In this document: one piece after another, positions 9,342 to 19,079 of the stretch
Numbering within the stretch: the stretch's first letter is position 1
Layout of the letters: each line of letters begins with the position of its first letter
NCBI GenBank assembly: GCA_028710895.1
Contig: JAQTTH010000003.1
Location: 1 to 64,000 of the forward strand
Length of the DNA stretch: 64,000 nucleotides
Origin: Paludibacter sp.
Lineage (GTDB): Bacteria; Bacteroidota; Bacteroidia; Bacteroidales; Paludibacteraceae
Reading direction: 5' to 3'
Translations under genes and position numbers: made by a program
Notes under the pieces: model-generated
What the model was told of the DNA's origin: nothing
The model's database searches: none
Seen by the model: only the letters and a program-made list of their open reading frames with translations

Positions 9342-9385
9342 GCGGAAGTTGATTTAAAGGGAAACTGTCAAAAAATAGACATAAA

Positions 9386-9424
9386 AAATATAAACAGAGG
9401 AGGATAAATACCCTCCTCTGTTTA
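9386..9424 (-). terminator. Hairpin inside the operon, attenuator or processing site
   Basis: A 13-bp perfect stem (9391-9403 with 9412-9424) has an 8-base loop. Read on the minus strand it is followed by TATATTTTTT. It lies between the glycan-binding protein stop and the first GH5 start. It has the form of an intrinsic terminator but sits inside the operon, so partial termination or RNA-end stabilisation is likely. Confidence 0.7.
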
Positions 9425-9436
9425 TTAGGGAATGAA

Positions 9437-10999
9437 TTATTGTTTAACTAATTGAATAGCCTGAGTTTCTTCTTTGGTTCCGTTGTTGTAGCCAATCCAA
9501 AGATTAGTTTGACTGCTAGCTACGTCAACAATATAAGCATGTTTCAACTTAGGAAGTGAAGGAGCCACAGCATATACCTGAATAGAATCACCAAAGGTAA
9601 TGTATCCTTTATTTACCGAATAAGTTGTAGTTAAATCAGTTGCAGAAACTGCGCCATCCTTGTATATAGAGTTGTGAATAGCTACTTTACCATCTGTGCC
9701 AAAAACTAGTTGAGTTCCATCAAGTGCACCCATAGCAATATCTGCATTTGATGCTGTTGAAGCTCCTGCAGGATCGCCAAATTGCCACCAGTTAATCATA
9801 TCTGTTCTGAAAACAGCTCTGCTTACCCATAAATTATTCAAGACATCTTTAGTTGCCCAACCAATCCAGTTACCGGGAACAGGAGCCAGTTTATATGTAC
9901 CTGCAGCAATAGTTGTATTTTTTACAGGGTGAGTATATGTTTTTGCAGTTGGATAATTGTATTCTTTTACGATGAAGTTATAAAGTAACCAGCATTTCGA
10001 TTCTTTATCACCTTCGTAAGTACGTTTTACACGAACAACTAAAGCTGAGTCAGATGCATGTATAATTGTTACATTTTCTAAATCTGATTTCAAGAATTGA
10101 CTTGGATATGTAGCATTTGCATCGTTTGTAATACGACCCTTGTCCATAGGGAAGCGTAGTCCCGGAGCAAATTTGATATCAGCCATTTGTGCACTTAAAG
10201 TACGTAAATAACTATATTTGCCTGTCAACATATTATCCCACAATGAGATTGGAGTTCCATTGTTATTGTTTGCTGTGATTGTACAAAAATCTGCAGGTCT
10301 TGCATAGGTTGTAACGCCATAACTTCCGGTAGTAGAAACGCCATCCAATGTTAGCGTACATTTCCCGGAAGTAGCATCAAAAGTAATTGAGCCGGTTTCA
10401 GGTGTTCCACCCCATCCGTAGATGTCTGTTCCACCCCAAGGTCCCCATACATTTGTTGCCGAACCACCTGCAGTTGCATCACCGTAGAAATCAAGCGGGT
10501 TATGGAAATATGAGCTTTTATGAGTTGTATTGGTTGTTACCACTCCGGCATCGTCAATAAACGTTGTTACCACTTCGGCCAAGTCAAGAATCCATGTTTT
10601 TTTCTTAGCACCGGTACCTGCTCCACCCGTGATATCTTTTAGAATACCGGTATTGAAAAATGCTGCATCGCTGCTAGCAACAGTAAATTTCACTGTATCA
10701 GCTGATACATAATCACCTCCATTGCTTACGCTTAATACTACATTATAATCACCTGCTACGGGTAAATATAAAGTGTCTTTTTTATTTGTTTTTTGAACAC
10801 CATTACTTACCTGCCACAAAGCTGAAGTTACAGTTGTGTTTGTGCAAGATAAGAATACATTGTTGCCGACAACTTTTACAGTAAAGTCCTTGTCAACTAC
10901 CGGCTTCCCAAACACATCGGGTTGATCGGTTTTACATGCTGTAAAAACTACAGCCATTGCACATAACGTAAGTGCAACCAGGTTTTTGATTTTTTTCAT
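9437..10999 (-). CDS. Surface glycan-binding lipoprotein (SusE-position) with PKD-like domain
   Basis: This is a 520-residue lipoprotein (FTACKTD, lipid Cys 22) in the place after susD where SusE/SGBP-type proteins are encoded. A PKD/Ig-like domain spans about 35-110. The larger C-terminal part (about 118-520) is rich in aromatic residues (WGPWGGTDIYGWGG, WIGWATK, NWWQFGD), as expected for a glycan-binding surface. I do not recognise a catalytic motif. The role is inferred from position and lipidation: holding the polysaccharide at the cell surface next to the SusCD transporter. It is 43 bases after susD and is followed by the internal hairpin. Confidence 0.75.
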   Translation of the reverse strand: MKKIKNLVALTLCAMAVVFTACKTDQPDVFGKPVVDKDFTVKVVGNNVFLSCTNTTVTSALWQVSNGVQKTNKKDTLYLPVAGDYNVVLSVSNGGDYVSADTVKFTVASSDAAFFNTGILKDITGGAGTGAKKKTWILDLAEVVTTFIDDAGVVTTNTTHKSSYFHNPLDFYGDATAGGSATNVWGPWGGTDIYGWGGTPETGSITFDATSGKCTLTLDGVSTTGSYGVTTYARPADFCTITANNNNGTPISLWDNMLTGKYSYLRTLSAQMADIKFAPGLRFPMDKGRITNDANATYPSQFLKSDLENVTIIHASDSALVVRVKRTYEGDKESKCWLLYNFIVKEYNYPTAKTYTHPVKNTTIAAGTYKLAPVPGNWIGWATKDVLNNLWVSRAVFRTDMINWWQFGDPAGASTASNADIAMGALDGTQLVFGTDGKVAIHNSIYKDGAVSATDLTTTYSVNKGYITFGDSIQVYAVAPSLPKLKHAYIVDVASSQTNLWIGYNNGTKEETQAIQLVKQ

Positions 11000-11042
11000 G
11001 ATTTTTTAAATTTAAAATTTATTGATATTTAATTGTTTAAAA

Positions 11043-12728
11043 TTATTTCCATCCGTCGTTTTGTTTCAAAATGCCATTCGAAAGCGTAATAATATCGTTC
11101 GGGAATTGACTCAGACCCTTGCTATCGATTAATTTCTGACCATCAATCAATTTTACGGTACCTGTTTTGTCACCATAACCGTTTGTTACTTTTACATTGT
11201 CTGTCGAAGTGATTTTAATAGCATTAGCAGCATATTGTAATGTGTGGTCGTAGCGAAGTAAATCCCAGTAACGAATACCTTCGAAAGCAAATTCATGTTT
11301 ACGTTCGGCACGAAGAGCTGCACTGCTGTAAGCTACAGCTGTAAGTCCTACACGGGCACGGACTTCGTTCATATATTTAGCATCGCCGGTAAGTTCCGAA
11401 AGCATAAGAAGTACGTCTGCATAACGAATCACCACAAAATCCTGGTATTCATTAATCTGGAAATCAAGGCCCTGTGCAGTATAAATGTTTTTCATGCCAT
11501 TGCCTAAACAGGTGTATTTTTTATTATAGAAGCCTGTATATTCGCGTTGATCGAATTTGTCTGATAAAGTCAATCCCTCATTCGCAAAATCGATTACGGA
11601 AGATTTCAAACGTGGATCTGTTGGTTCTTCTGTTTTCCAATCGTTTACAAATTTTGGATTTACGGTTGCACAGCCCCATGCTCCATCACCGTAAACAGAA
11701 GTTCCGAATGATTTCACTGTTCCGCTACGCATTCCCATCAATCGCATTCCAAAGAATCCATCATTGCTTCCCCAGGTACCGGAAGAATTGAACTTGATAG
11801 CCCAAACTGTTTCTTTGTTGCCCTCACCAACATAATTAGAGGCCAATCCTGTAATTGTATCAGCAGTATTTCTGGTTGAGCAAGCGCCCGGCCACATAGT
11901 TTTATAATCGGCAACCAAACCATGTCCGCTGGTGGTACTGTACACATCCAACAAGTTTGTTGTAACAGTTTCTTTGGTTGTTCCACCCGGCAGAGTTGTT
12001 TTGTTGTAGTAGCCTGTGTAGAAAAGATAGACACGAGCCAGGAGCGATTTTGCTGCATAAACGGTTGCATAACCATCATTTGCCTGCGCCCAGCTTTCGG
12101 TCCATTTTGTATCTTTCAATTGGGCATTTGCAGAGGCAAAAAGTAAATCACTTTCAATTAATTTATATACATCGTCAGAGCTTGATTGAGCAAGAACTTC
12201 GGCCTGTGCAGGTGTTATTGGTTTTTCCACCAACGGGATATTACCCAATAATTTTACTAATTCGAAATAAGTATAAGCACGCATAAAACGTGCCTGTGCT
12301 TCTACTTTGTTGCGGTTAGCATCGCTGCTCCATGTAATTTGATTTATTTTCGAAATCAACATATTGCATCTGTAAATAGCCAGATAGCTATTTATGTACT
12401 GAGTTTTGTACATATTTAAATCACTTGGCGATAACTGTTTATCAAATTCATCAATCAGGTCATCGCCTTTGCCATCGCCGGTTCCACCGCCGCCGAAACA
12501 TTCATCCGACATAATGCTTGGGGCTACCAGACTTGGAAAGTCATCGCCGGTATAGATATTTTGTAATCCATCGTAACAACCGATTAATGCATTTTGCGCA
12601 TCTTTTTCTGTTTTATAGTAGTTTGATTCTACTAACGTTAGCGTAGGGTCGCTATTCAGGAAGTCGGAACAACCCGGCAAAAGCAATACGCCAATCGAAG
12701 CCAGTATTATATTTTTAATGATTTTCAT
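11043..12728 (-). CDS. SusD-like glycan-binding lipoprotein
   Basis: This outer-membrane lipoprotein (LLLPGCSD, lipid Cys 20) of 561 residues is the lid that closes over the SusC channel in the SusCD pedal-bin importer. The N-terminal segment FLNSDPTLTLVESNYYKTEKD is typical. TPR-like helices include EAQARFMRAYTYFELVKLLGNIPLV, and the C-terminal signature AERKHEFAFEGIRYWDLLR is characteristic of the family. It lies 13 bases after susC. Its ligand should match the GH5 and GH31 enzymes of the operon. Confidence 0.95.
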   Translation of the reverse strand: MKIIKNIILASIGVLLLPGCSDFLNSDPTLTLVESNYYKTEKDAQNALIGCYDGLQNIYTGDDFPSLVAPSIMSDECFGGGGTGDGKGDDLIDEFDKQLSPSDLNMYKTQYINSYLAIYRCNMLISKINQITWSSDANRNKVEAQARFMRAYTYFELVKLLGNIPLVEKPITPAQAEVLAQSSSDDVYKLIESDLLFASANAQLKDTKWTESWAQANDGYATVYAAKSLLARVYLFYTGYYNKTTLPGGTTKETVTTNLLDVYSTTSGHGLVADYKTMWPGACSTRNTADTITGLASNYVGEGNKETVWAIKFNSSGTWGSNDGFFGMRLMGMRSGTVKSFGTSVYGDGAWGCATVNPKFVNDWKTEEPTDPRLKSSVIDFANEGLTLSDKFDQREYTGFYNKKYTCLGNGMKNIYTAQGLDFQINEYQDFVVIRYADVLLMLSELTGDAKYMNEVRARVGLTAVAYSSAALRAERKHEFAFEGIRYWDLLRYDHTLQYAANAIKITSTDNVKVTNGYGDKTGTVKLIDGQKLIDSKGLSQFPNDIITLSNGILKQNDGWK

Positions 12729-12741
12729 ACGAATTTTATTT

Positions 12742-15700
12742 TTAGAATTTAAGACTAAAACCAGTTAAGAATGTACGTGAACGAGGATAATATCCAAGAT
12801 CAATACCCGATGTTGAAGAAGCGCTTCCTGATCCGGTATCGGCAGTACCATAGCCAACTTCCGGGTCCATGCCATCGTAAGCTGTGAATGTAAATGCATT
12901 TTGAACAGCTACATACCAACGGAATTGAGAGAGGAATTTCAGTTTAAGGTCTTTGGCAAAGTCATAACCAACCTGAACATTACTTATTCTCAGAAAATCT
13001 CCATTGTGAATAAAAATATCAGAGATTTGATAGTTGATATTCGTTTCGGTTACACGAGGTAATGTGTTTGAAGTGCCTTCACCATGCCAACGGCTGAGAA
13101 TTGCAGTTGTATAGTTGTTATATTGATTTCCATAATCGCGATACGACTGGAAGATTTGATTCCCGGCAACCCCATTGCTTGTCAACGAGAAATCCAACGA
13201 TTTCCATGTAAATCCAAACGTTAATCCGAAAGTAAAATCAGGTGTTGGTTTGCCAATAATGGTTTTATCATTCTCATCAATTTTTTTATCACCATTTACA
13301 TCTACGTAACGAACATCACCTGCAGTAATGTTTCTGCCCTGAAGCGTATTGCTTTTACTTCCACCAAGAGAGGTTACATAATTATTGACATCGGTTGAAT
13401 TCTGAAGGATTCCATCTGTTTTATATCCCCAGAAATAACCGATTGGATAACCTGTTTCTGCCTTACGGTAAGCTGCGGCTGCGTTATTGTACGCTTCGTT
13501 TGAATTTCCAACAATATAACCACTTGCAGTAGGAACATCGGTTACAATATTGTGGTTATAAGAAACATTTCCGTTTACGTAATAATTGAAGTTTTTATTC
13601 AATTTATCATTCCATGTTAAGGCCAGTTCAACTCCTTTGTTGTTTACATTTCCACCATTCATCACTACAGTACTTCCACCTGATTCCGGACGAACGCTGG
13701 CTTCAATTAACCAACCTTTAGAAACTTTGCTGTAAAGATCAAGGTTCACTCCTAATCTTGATTTCAGGAATTTAGCATCCACACCAAAGTTGGCTTGTTC
13801 GGAAGTTTCCCAGGTAAGTGCCAGATTTCCTAACGAAGGATAAGAGCCGGTAACATTTACAGCAGCTCCAAGTGCTTCGAAATTGGATGAATTTATACCA
13901 TTGCCAAAATAATAGTATGTATTTGTTGTGTTGACTTTTGCGAGGTATTTCCAGGCTCCAATATTCTGATTACCTACTTGTCCCCATGATAATCTTAGCT
14001 TCAGAAAATCCACAGAGTTATTGTTAGCCATAAAATCTTCGTTGCTAACTACCCAACCTCCCGAGATTGATGGGAAGTATCCCCAACGGTGCCCGGCTGC
14101 AAAGTGCGAAGAACCATCGGCACGGAAGGTGGCATTAACCATGTATTTCTCTTTGTAATTGTAGTTTAAACGACCGAAGTATGACATCATCATAGCTTCA
14201 TCATCGGGACCACCTGTCATTGATGTCACTCCATCGGTGTATGAACTTGGAGTGAGGCTTATCCATGCATAATTATAGCTTGATATAATAGGATCTGCAT
14301 TTTTGGTATAAAGAAACTCTCCCTGATATTGTCTTGCTGACGAACCGATTAATGCACTTATTGCATGATCATTTATTTTGAAATCGTATGTCAAGGTGTT
14401 ATCCCAACTCCAGGTAAGATTTTTGCTCATTCGTTGAGTAGCATAAGCAATGTTGTTGTAAGTCAGGTTACTTAATTCATATTGCGGAACAAAGCTGCGT
14501 TCGCTACCCGAATTATACTCAATACCCAAAACCGTTTTAAATTTAAGATCTTTGATTGGTTGAATTTCGGCATAAATATCTCCGATAGTTTTTTGGTAAG
14601 TCGAATGACTTTCCTTTTCATTCATCAATGCGTAAGGGTTTGCTTCTCCGGGTGACCAAACATTCCATGTTTTTCCATTGTATGTCGATTTGCCTGCATA
14701 GTTGTCCAGATAATTCCCGTTGTCATCATACATTGGCAAGAAAGGGCTCACACCCAATGCCGATCTGATTGGATTTCCGCTATATAAACTACCTTCGTTT
14801 ATACCAGATGTATTTGTATATGCAAATGTCAGGTGTTGACCAACCTTTAATACATTCTTATATAAATTGTGTTCGGTATTAATTTTGAAGTTATAGCGTT
14901 GGTAGCTGGAATTGTTGTGATTTCCAAAAACGCCATCCTGACCAATTACGCCTAATGATAGCGAATAAATAGAAGCTTCAGAGCCTCCATTTACTCCCAA
15001 TGCATAGTTGTAAGTCGGGGCATTTTTATTGGTAATTGCATCCATCCAATTTGTATTTCCATAATTTGATAGAAAAGCGGCTTTGCCGGTAGTAGGATAC
15101 AATGGGGAGTTGCCTGAGTTAATGGCTGCTTCGTTCATGATAGTTGCATACTGAGAAGCATCTAGGCTCTGAACTTTTTTAGAGATATCCTGTACTCCAT
15201 AATAGGCATCAAAGCTTACTTTGGCGGTTCCTTTAGTTCCTGTTTTTGTTGTAATAATCACAACACCATTCGATGCCTGAGCACCATAGATTGCTGCCGA
15301 AGCTGCATCTTTCAACACATCGATAGAAGCAATATCCGAATTGCTTAAATAATCAATATTTCCGGTTTGAACACCATCAACAATATACAATGGGTTAGAA
15401 CCATTAATTGAGCCGACCCCACGAATAGTTACATTCACTCCTTTACCCGGTTGACCTGAAGTGGAAGTTATACTAACACCCGGAGTTGATCCCTGCAAAG
15501 CCTGAAGAGCATTGGTTGTGTTTTGCTTCATCAGCTCGTCGCCTTTCACTTGTACAGTAGCACCGGTGTTTAGTTTCTTTTTCTGAACGCCATAACCAAT
15601 TACAACTACTTCGTCCAGACTTTTCGAATCTTCTGACAGACGAATGTTCAGGTTTGTCCCGTTCACTTTTACTTCTTGTGGTACATACCCTATATATGAA

Positions 15701-15969
15701 ACCGAAATAGTTTGTCCACTTTTAGCTGCTATGGCAAATGTCCCGTTCATGTCAGTAATAGTTCCAACAGCAGTTCCTTTTACCTTTACGCTTACACCAA
15801 TAAGCGCTTCACCGTCTTTGTCGGAAACTACTTTTCCTGTAATTTTTCCATCGGAAGTTTGAGCGGAAGCCAGTCCAAAGGAACATAGCAACACTGCAAG
15901 CAATAAATACTTGTTCAAAAAGTTCTTAGTTACCCTTCGAACGCATTGAATTTTGTGATTTTCATTCAT
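12742..15969 (-). CDS. SusC-like TonB-dependent outer-membrane transporter
   Basis: This 1075-residue TonB-dependent importer moves oligosaccharides across the outer membrane. After a signal peptide (LLLAVLLCSFGLASAQ) comes a carboxypeptidase-D-regulatory-like domain (about 42-125) with SYIGYVPQEV. The TonB-box-like stretch DEVVVIGYG leads into the plug (about 130-250, with RGVGSINGSNPLYIVDGV and AAIYGAQASNGVVIITTK). A beta-barrel runs to the end, and the final Phe is typical of outer-membrane proteins. There is no N-terminal STN signalling domain, so this transporter is not expected to signal to an anti-sigma factor, consistent with control by the adjacent hybrid two-component regulator. It is 25 bases after the GH31 gene. 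Confidence 0.95.
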   Translation of the reverse strand: MNENHKIQCVRRVTKNFLNKYLLLAVLLCSFGLASAQTSDGKITGKVVSDKDGEALIGVSVKVKGTAVGTITDMNGTFAIAAKSGQTISVSYIGYVPQEVKVNGTNLNIRLSEDSKSLDEVVVIGYGVQKKKLNTGATVQVKGDELMKQNTTNALQALQGSTPGVSITSTSGQPGKGVNVTIRGVGSINGSNPLYIVDGVQTGNIDYLSNSDIASIDVLKDAASAAIYGAQASNGVVIITTKTGTKGTAKVSFDAYYGVQDISKKVQSLDASQYATIMNEAAINSGNSPLYPTTGKAAFLSNYGNTNWMDAITNKNAPTYNYALGVNGGSEASIYSLSLGVIGQDGVFGNHNNSSYQRYNFKINTEHNLYKNVLKVGQHLTFAYTNTSGINEGSLYSGNPIRSALGVSPFLPMYDDNGNYLDNYAGKSTYNGKTWNVWSPGEANPYALMNEKESHSTYQKTIGDIYAEIQPIKDLKFKTVLGIEYNSGSERSFVPQYELSNLTYNNIAYATQRMSKNLTWSWDNTLTYDFKINDHAISALIGSSARQYQGEFLYTKNADPIISSYNYAWISLTPSSYTDGVTSMTGGPDDEAMMMSYFGRLNYNYKEKYMVNATFRADGSSHFAAGHRWGYFPSISGGWVVSNEDFMANNNSVDFLKLRLSWGQVGNQNIGAWKYLAKVNTTNTYYYFGNGINSSNFEALGAAVNVTGSYPSLGNLALTWETSEQANFGVDAKFLKSRLGVNLDLYSKVSKGWLIEASVRPESGGSTVVMNGGNVNNKGVELALTWNDKLNKNFNYYVNGNVSYNHNIVTDVPTASGYIVGNSNEAYNNAAAAYRKAETGYPIGYFWGYKTDGILQNSTDVNNYVTSLGGSKSNTLQGRNITAGDVRYVDVNGDKKIDENDKTIIGKPTPDFTFGLTFGFTWKSLDFSLTSNGVAGNQIFQSYRDYGNQYNNYTTAILSRWHGEGTSNTLPRVTETNINYQISDIFIHNGDFLRISNVQVGYDFAKDLKLKFLSQFRWYVAVQNAFTFTAYDGMDPEVGYGTADTGSGSASSTSGIDLGYYPRSRTFLTGFSLKF

Positions 15970-15994
15970 TTTGTATAATAATTTAAGTTTGTTT

Positions 15995-18841
15995 TTATAG
16001 TTTGATTTCCAATTTCTTACCGTTATATTGAACTGATCTTGCGTTTTTAGCAGCTTCGTCTATTCCAATCGGTTTCTTAGCATCCACCAAAACGATTTTG
16101 AAATTTCGGTCTTTAATTATTCCGTTGAAATTGCCTTTGAGGTTCCCAATAGTCAATGTTTTGGTTTTATCGTTGTACGAAAATTCTATCGTAGAATACG
16201 CACCTTTTTCGTAGTTGTAATTCAGGTTTTCGTCTTCGTACAGGCCGAAAGAACCGTTCTTGCCGGCATAGACATAAAGCGTCAAATCAGTTTGTGCTTG
16301 CTTGGTGCTTTGAATTACTTTTCCCATGGGCAAAATGCTTCCTGCTGCCACGTAAATTGGCATCCGATCGTAAGGAGCTGCTACTTTTTGTTTCTGTCCT
16401 CCGGCAATAAATTTTCCGTCGTAAAGGTTATACCAGCCAGTACTTTCAGGGAAATATACTTCCCTTTCGCGGGCTTTGTATTTATAAACAGGGCAAACCA
16501 TCAGATTAGAGCCGAACATATATTGGTCGCTGATATTCAACACGTTTTTATCGTTGCCAAAGTCCATTATCAATGCACGCATAATGGTGTAGTCGTTGAA
16601 GTAACATTTACCGGCTAACGAATAGATATAAGGCATCAACCGATAGCGCAACTGGGTGTAATACAGCATGGCTTTGTAAGCAGGATGCGTTTCGGGAGCA
16701 ATGTTCCAAAGTTCGCGGTAGGGCGGTTGACCGTGCGAACGATAAAGTGGCACAAAAGCACCAAATTGATTCCAGCGAGTGTTGAGTTCGCGCCATTCTT
16801 CTCTGTCTTCGGAGCCTTCTTTGGCTTTTTCGTAGCGTTTCTCCACGCAAAAACCACCGTCGTCCATGGTCCAGTAAGGGTTTCCGGAAATAGCAAAATT
16901 TAATCCGGCTGAGATTTGTGCTTTCATATCTTCCCAGCGGGTGCCAATATCGCCACTCCAAATGGCAGCTGCGTATTTTTGCGAACCTGCGAAGCCCGAA
17001 CGTGTAAGTAAGAATACACGGTCGTTTGGATTCGTTCCGCGTTGACCTTCGTAAATACCTTTGGCGTTCATCAAACCATACGCATTGAAGAATTCGGTAG
17101 AAGAACCACAGGCGGTTGGGTTCATTAGTTTTTTGCGATACGCCATGCTGGAGTTAGAATTGATATCCGGCTCCGAAGCATCCATCCACCATGCATCAAA
17201 ATGCTTGCTGTACAGCTTTTCGTTCATTTGTTTCCAGAACAATTCGCGGGCTCCCTGGCTGTAAGCATCGTAGAAGGAGCCAAAGTACCCTTGAGCAATC
17301 CAGTCACGAATGCTATCGGTGATAGCTTGTTGGTACATCCAGCCTTTATCGGCAAATGCCTTGTAGTTTTTGGTGCTTGAATAGAATTTTGGCCAAACGG
17401 AAATCATAATACGCGCAGCAGAGTCGTGAACCTCTTTCACCATGGCTTCCGGATTGGGAAAGCGTTTTGAATCAAACTCGTGACTTCCCCAGGCATCCTG
17501 ATTCCAGTAGGACCAGTCCTGAACAATATTATCAATCGGAATTTGACGGCGACGGAATTCGCGTAAGGTATTCAGCAAATCGTCCTGTGTTTTGTAACGT
17601 TCACGACTTTGCCAGAAACCCATAGCCCATTTGGGCATTATCTGTGCTTTGCCAGTTACGGAGCGGTAACCGCTTATAACCTGATCGGGATTATTGCCAC
17701 GAATGAAATAATAGTCAAGCTGTTTGCCCATTTCGGACCAAAACGAAAGGCGTGCTTGTTCTTCGGCCGGCACAGGACTTAATGCTTTCAGGCTGATGTA
17801 CGAAACACCACCATCGGGTAACCATTCTACGCGAAGCTTGTGTTTCTTTCCTGCTTCCAGGTTCGCAATAAATTTATAGCTGTTTGGATTCCATGCTGTA
17901 CGCCAACGCTCGGCAACTACTAGTTTATCATCGATAAATACTTTGGTGTAACCAGCATAATAAAGGATGAAGTGGAAAGGACCGCTTTGATTGGGTTCAA
18001 TTTGGCCTTCCCAGCAAATAGCAGCATTGTTGAATGGGAAATCTTTTGGGAAATTAGTGACAGTTTCCAGGTTTTCGTAATCGATAGCCTTTTCGGTGCG
18101 TTCAACAAAAACATTTTTAGGGTCTTTGTTTACCATATAAGTAGCTGTCAAGCCACCTTCATTACCATTCTTGTCATATAATTTGAATTGATTCAGATTG
18201 GCATATTCCCGCGGATCGCCAAAGCGGGTGAGAGAATAATTGTCCCACAAAATACCGTAGTTTTTGTTCGAAACAATAAAAGGAACCGAAACTTTGGTAT
18301 TGTATTGATACAACACTTCGTTTTTTCCTTTATAATTAAACTCGTCGGACTGGTGCTGACCTAAACCGTAGAAAGCCTCATCGGCGGGTGATTCGAATAC
18401 CTGACGGAATGTGTAGCCTGAATGTCCGTCAACTTCAATCGGTTTGAATGTTTTTCCTCCACCAACTTTTTCCTGTAGAATGATGTTTCCTTTTAAATCG
18501 GTAAACTGAATTTCACCCGTTTTGAGCGAGACCACTGCTTTTGTTGTTGCAGTTTGCAAAACAACATTGTCATTTTGCTGAGTTGCTTGCCAACCGTCTT
18601 TTTTAGTTTCGGTGTAAGCAGTAATTAAACTTGGTTCGTCTGATAGAGAATTGGAAGGAGAAGCGGTAACATGAATAATATTATCATTAATCACCTGCAA
18701 ACGGATAGTTTTTACAGCTTCGTCGGAAGTCTGTTTGACAGTAATGAGAATTCCATCCGTTTTTTTTTGGAAAGTAGATTGGCTACATCCTACCACCGAT
18801 GCAACCATACATAACAACACAACTAATTTATACCTGATCAT
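15995..18841 (-). CDS. GH31 alpha-xylosidase with PA14 insert, lipoprotein
   Basis: This is a retaining GH31 enzyme, probably removing non-reducing-end alpha-xylose from xyloglucan oligosaccharides. From ATG 18841 it is a 948-residue lipoprotein (VASVVGCSQ, lipid Cys 19). A PA14 domain (about 265-355, with YAGYTKVFIDDKLV) is inserted in the N-terminal beta-sandwich. This arrangement is known from the xyloglucan alpha-xylosidases CjXyl31A and BoGH31. The catalytic barrel has nucleophile Asp 554 in AWWMDASEPD and acid/base Asp 631 in AIWSGDIGTRW, followed by C-terminal beta domains. It is the first gene of the sus-type operon. An upstream ATG at 18898 overlaps the promoter box and is rejected. 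Confidence 0.9.
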   Translation of the reverse strand: MIRYKLVVLLCMVASVVGCSQSTFQKKTDGILITVKQTSDEAVKTIRLQVINDNIIHVTASPSNSLSDEPSLITAYTETKKDGWQATQQNDNVVLQTATTKAVVSLKTGEIQFTDLKGNIILQEKVGGGKTFKPIEVDGHSGYTFRQVFESPADEAFYGLGQHQSDEFNYKGKNEVLYQYNTKVSVPFIVSNKNYGILWDNYSLTRFGDPREYANLNQFKLYDKNGNEGGLTATYMVNKDPKNVFVERTEKAIDYENLETVTNFPKDFPFNNAAICWEGQIEPNQSGPFHFILYYAGYTKVFIDDKLVVAERWRTAWNPNSYKFIANLEAGKKHKLRVEWLPDGGVSYISLKALSPVPAEEQARLSFWSEMGKQLDYYFIRGNNPDQVISGYRSVTGKAQIMPKWAMGFWQSRERYKTQDDLLNTLREFRRRQIPIDNIVQDWSYWNQDAWGSHEFDSKRFPNPEAMVKEVHDSAARIMISVWPKFYSSTKNYKAFADKGWMYQQAITDSIRDWIAQGYFGSFYDAYSQGARELFWKQMNEKLYSKHFDAWWMDASEPDINSNSSMAYRKKLMNPTACGSSTEFFNAYGLMNAKGIYEGQRGTNPNDRVFLLTRSGFAGSQKYAAAIWSGDIGTRWEDMKAQISAGLNFAISGNPYWTMDDGGFCVEKRYEKAKEGSEDREEWRELNTRWNQFGAFVPLYRSHGQPPYRELWNIAPETHPAYKAMLYYTQLRYRLMPYIYSLAGKCYFNDYTIMRALIMDFGNDKNVLNISDQYMFGSNLMVCPVYKYKAREREVYFPESTGWYNLYDGKFIAGGQKQKVAAPYDRMPIYVAAGSILPMGKVIQSTKQAQTDLTLYVYAGKNGSFGLYEDENLNYNYEKGAYSTIEFSYNDKTKTLTIGNLKGNFNGIIKDRNFKIVLVDAKKPIGIDEAAKNARSVQYNGKKLEIKL

Positions 18842-18895
18842 GAGCTTTACAATAGTATATAATTTCAAAAATGAATTTCGATATTTAAGGCATGA

Positions 18896-18925
18896 CAAAT
18901 GTACTAACTACATTTGTGACCAATG
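18896..18925 (-). promoter_or_regulatory. Promoter of the GH31-susCD-GH5 operon
   Basis: On the minus strand TACATTTG (18896-18903) matches the -7 box, with a TTG about 17 bases upstream as an approximate -33 element. The leader to ATG 18841 is about 48 nt. Confidence 0.6.
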
Positions 18926-18954
18926 TGGACTTATGTTCTTATGAAAGGTCGAAT

Positions 18955-19005
18955 TTGATAACCGATGGGGGCTAAATGTAATCCGGATGGGAGTAGATTG
19001 ATAAC
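18955..19005. promoter_or_regulatory. Candidate regulator-binding repeats between the divergent promoters
   Basis: TTGATAAC occurs at 18955-18962 and 18998-19005, and GATGGG at 18964-18969 and 18986-18991, 22 bp apart (two helical turns). They lie between the operon promoter and the regulator promoter, where an AraC-type output domain would be expected to bind. Assignment as operators is inference. Confidence 0.4.
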
Positions 19006-19042
19006 AGCCTTCTGAATTCCCAGAAATGACGTGATATTTTCA

Positions 19043-19050
19043 TACATTTG
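19043..19050 (+). promoter_or_regulatory. -7 box of the hybrid two-component regulator gene
   Basis: TACATTTG matches TAnnTTTG. Its position overlaps the longest possible GTG start (19050), so translation must start further on, at ATG 19065 or 19080. Confidence 0.55.
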
Positions 19051-19079
19051 TGCTATTAAATCAAATGCTGTTTAGCTTT

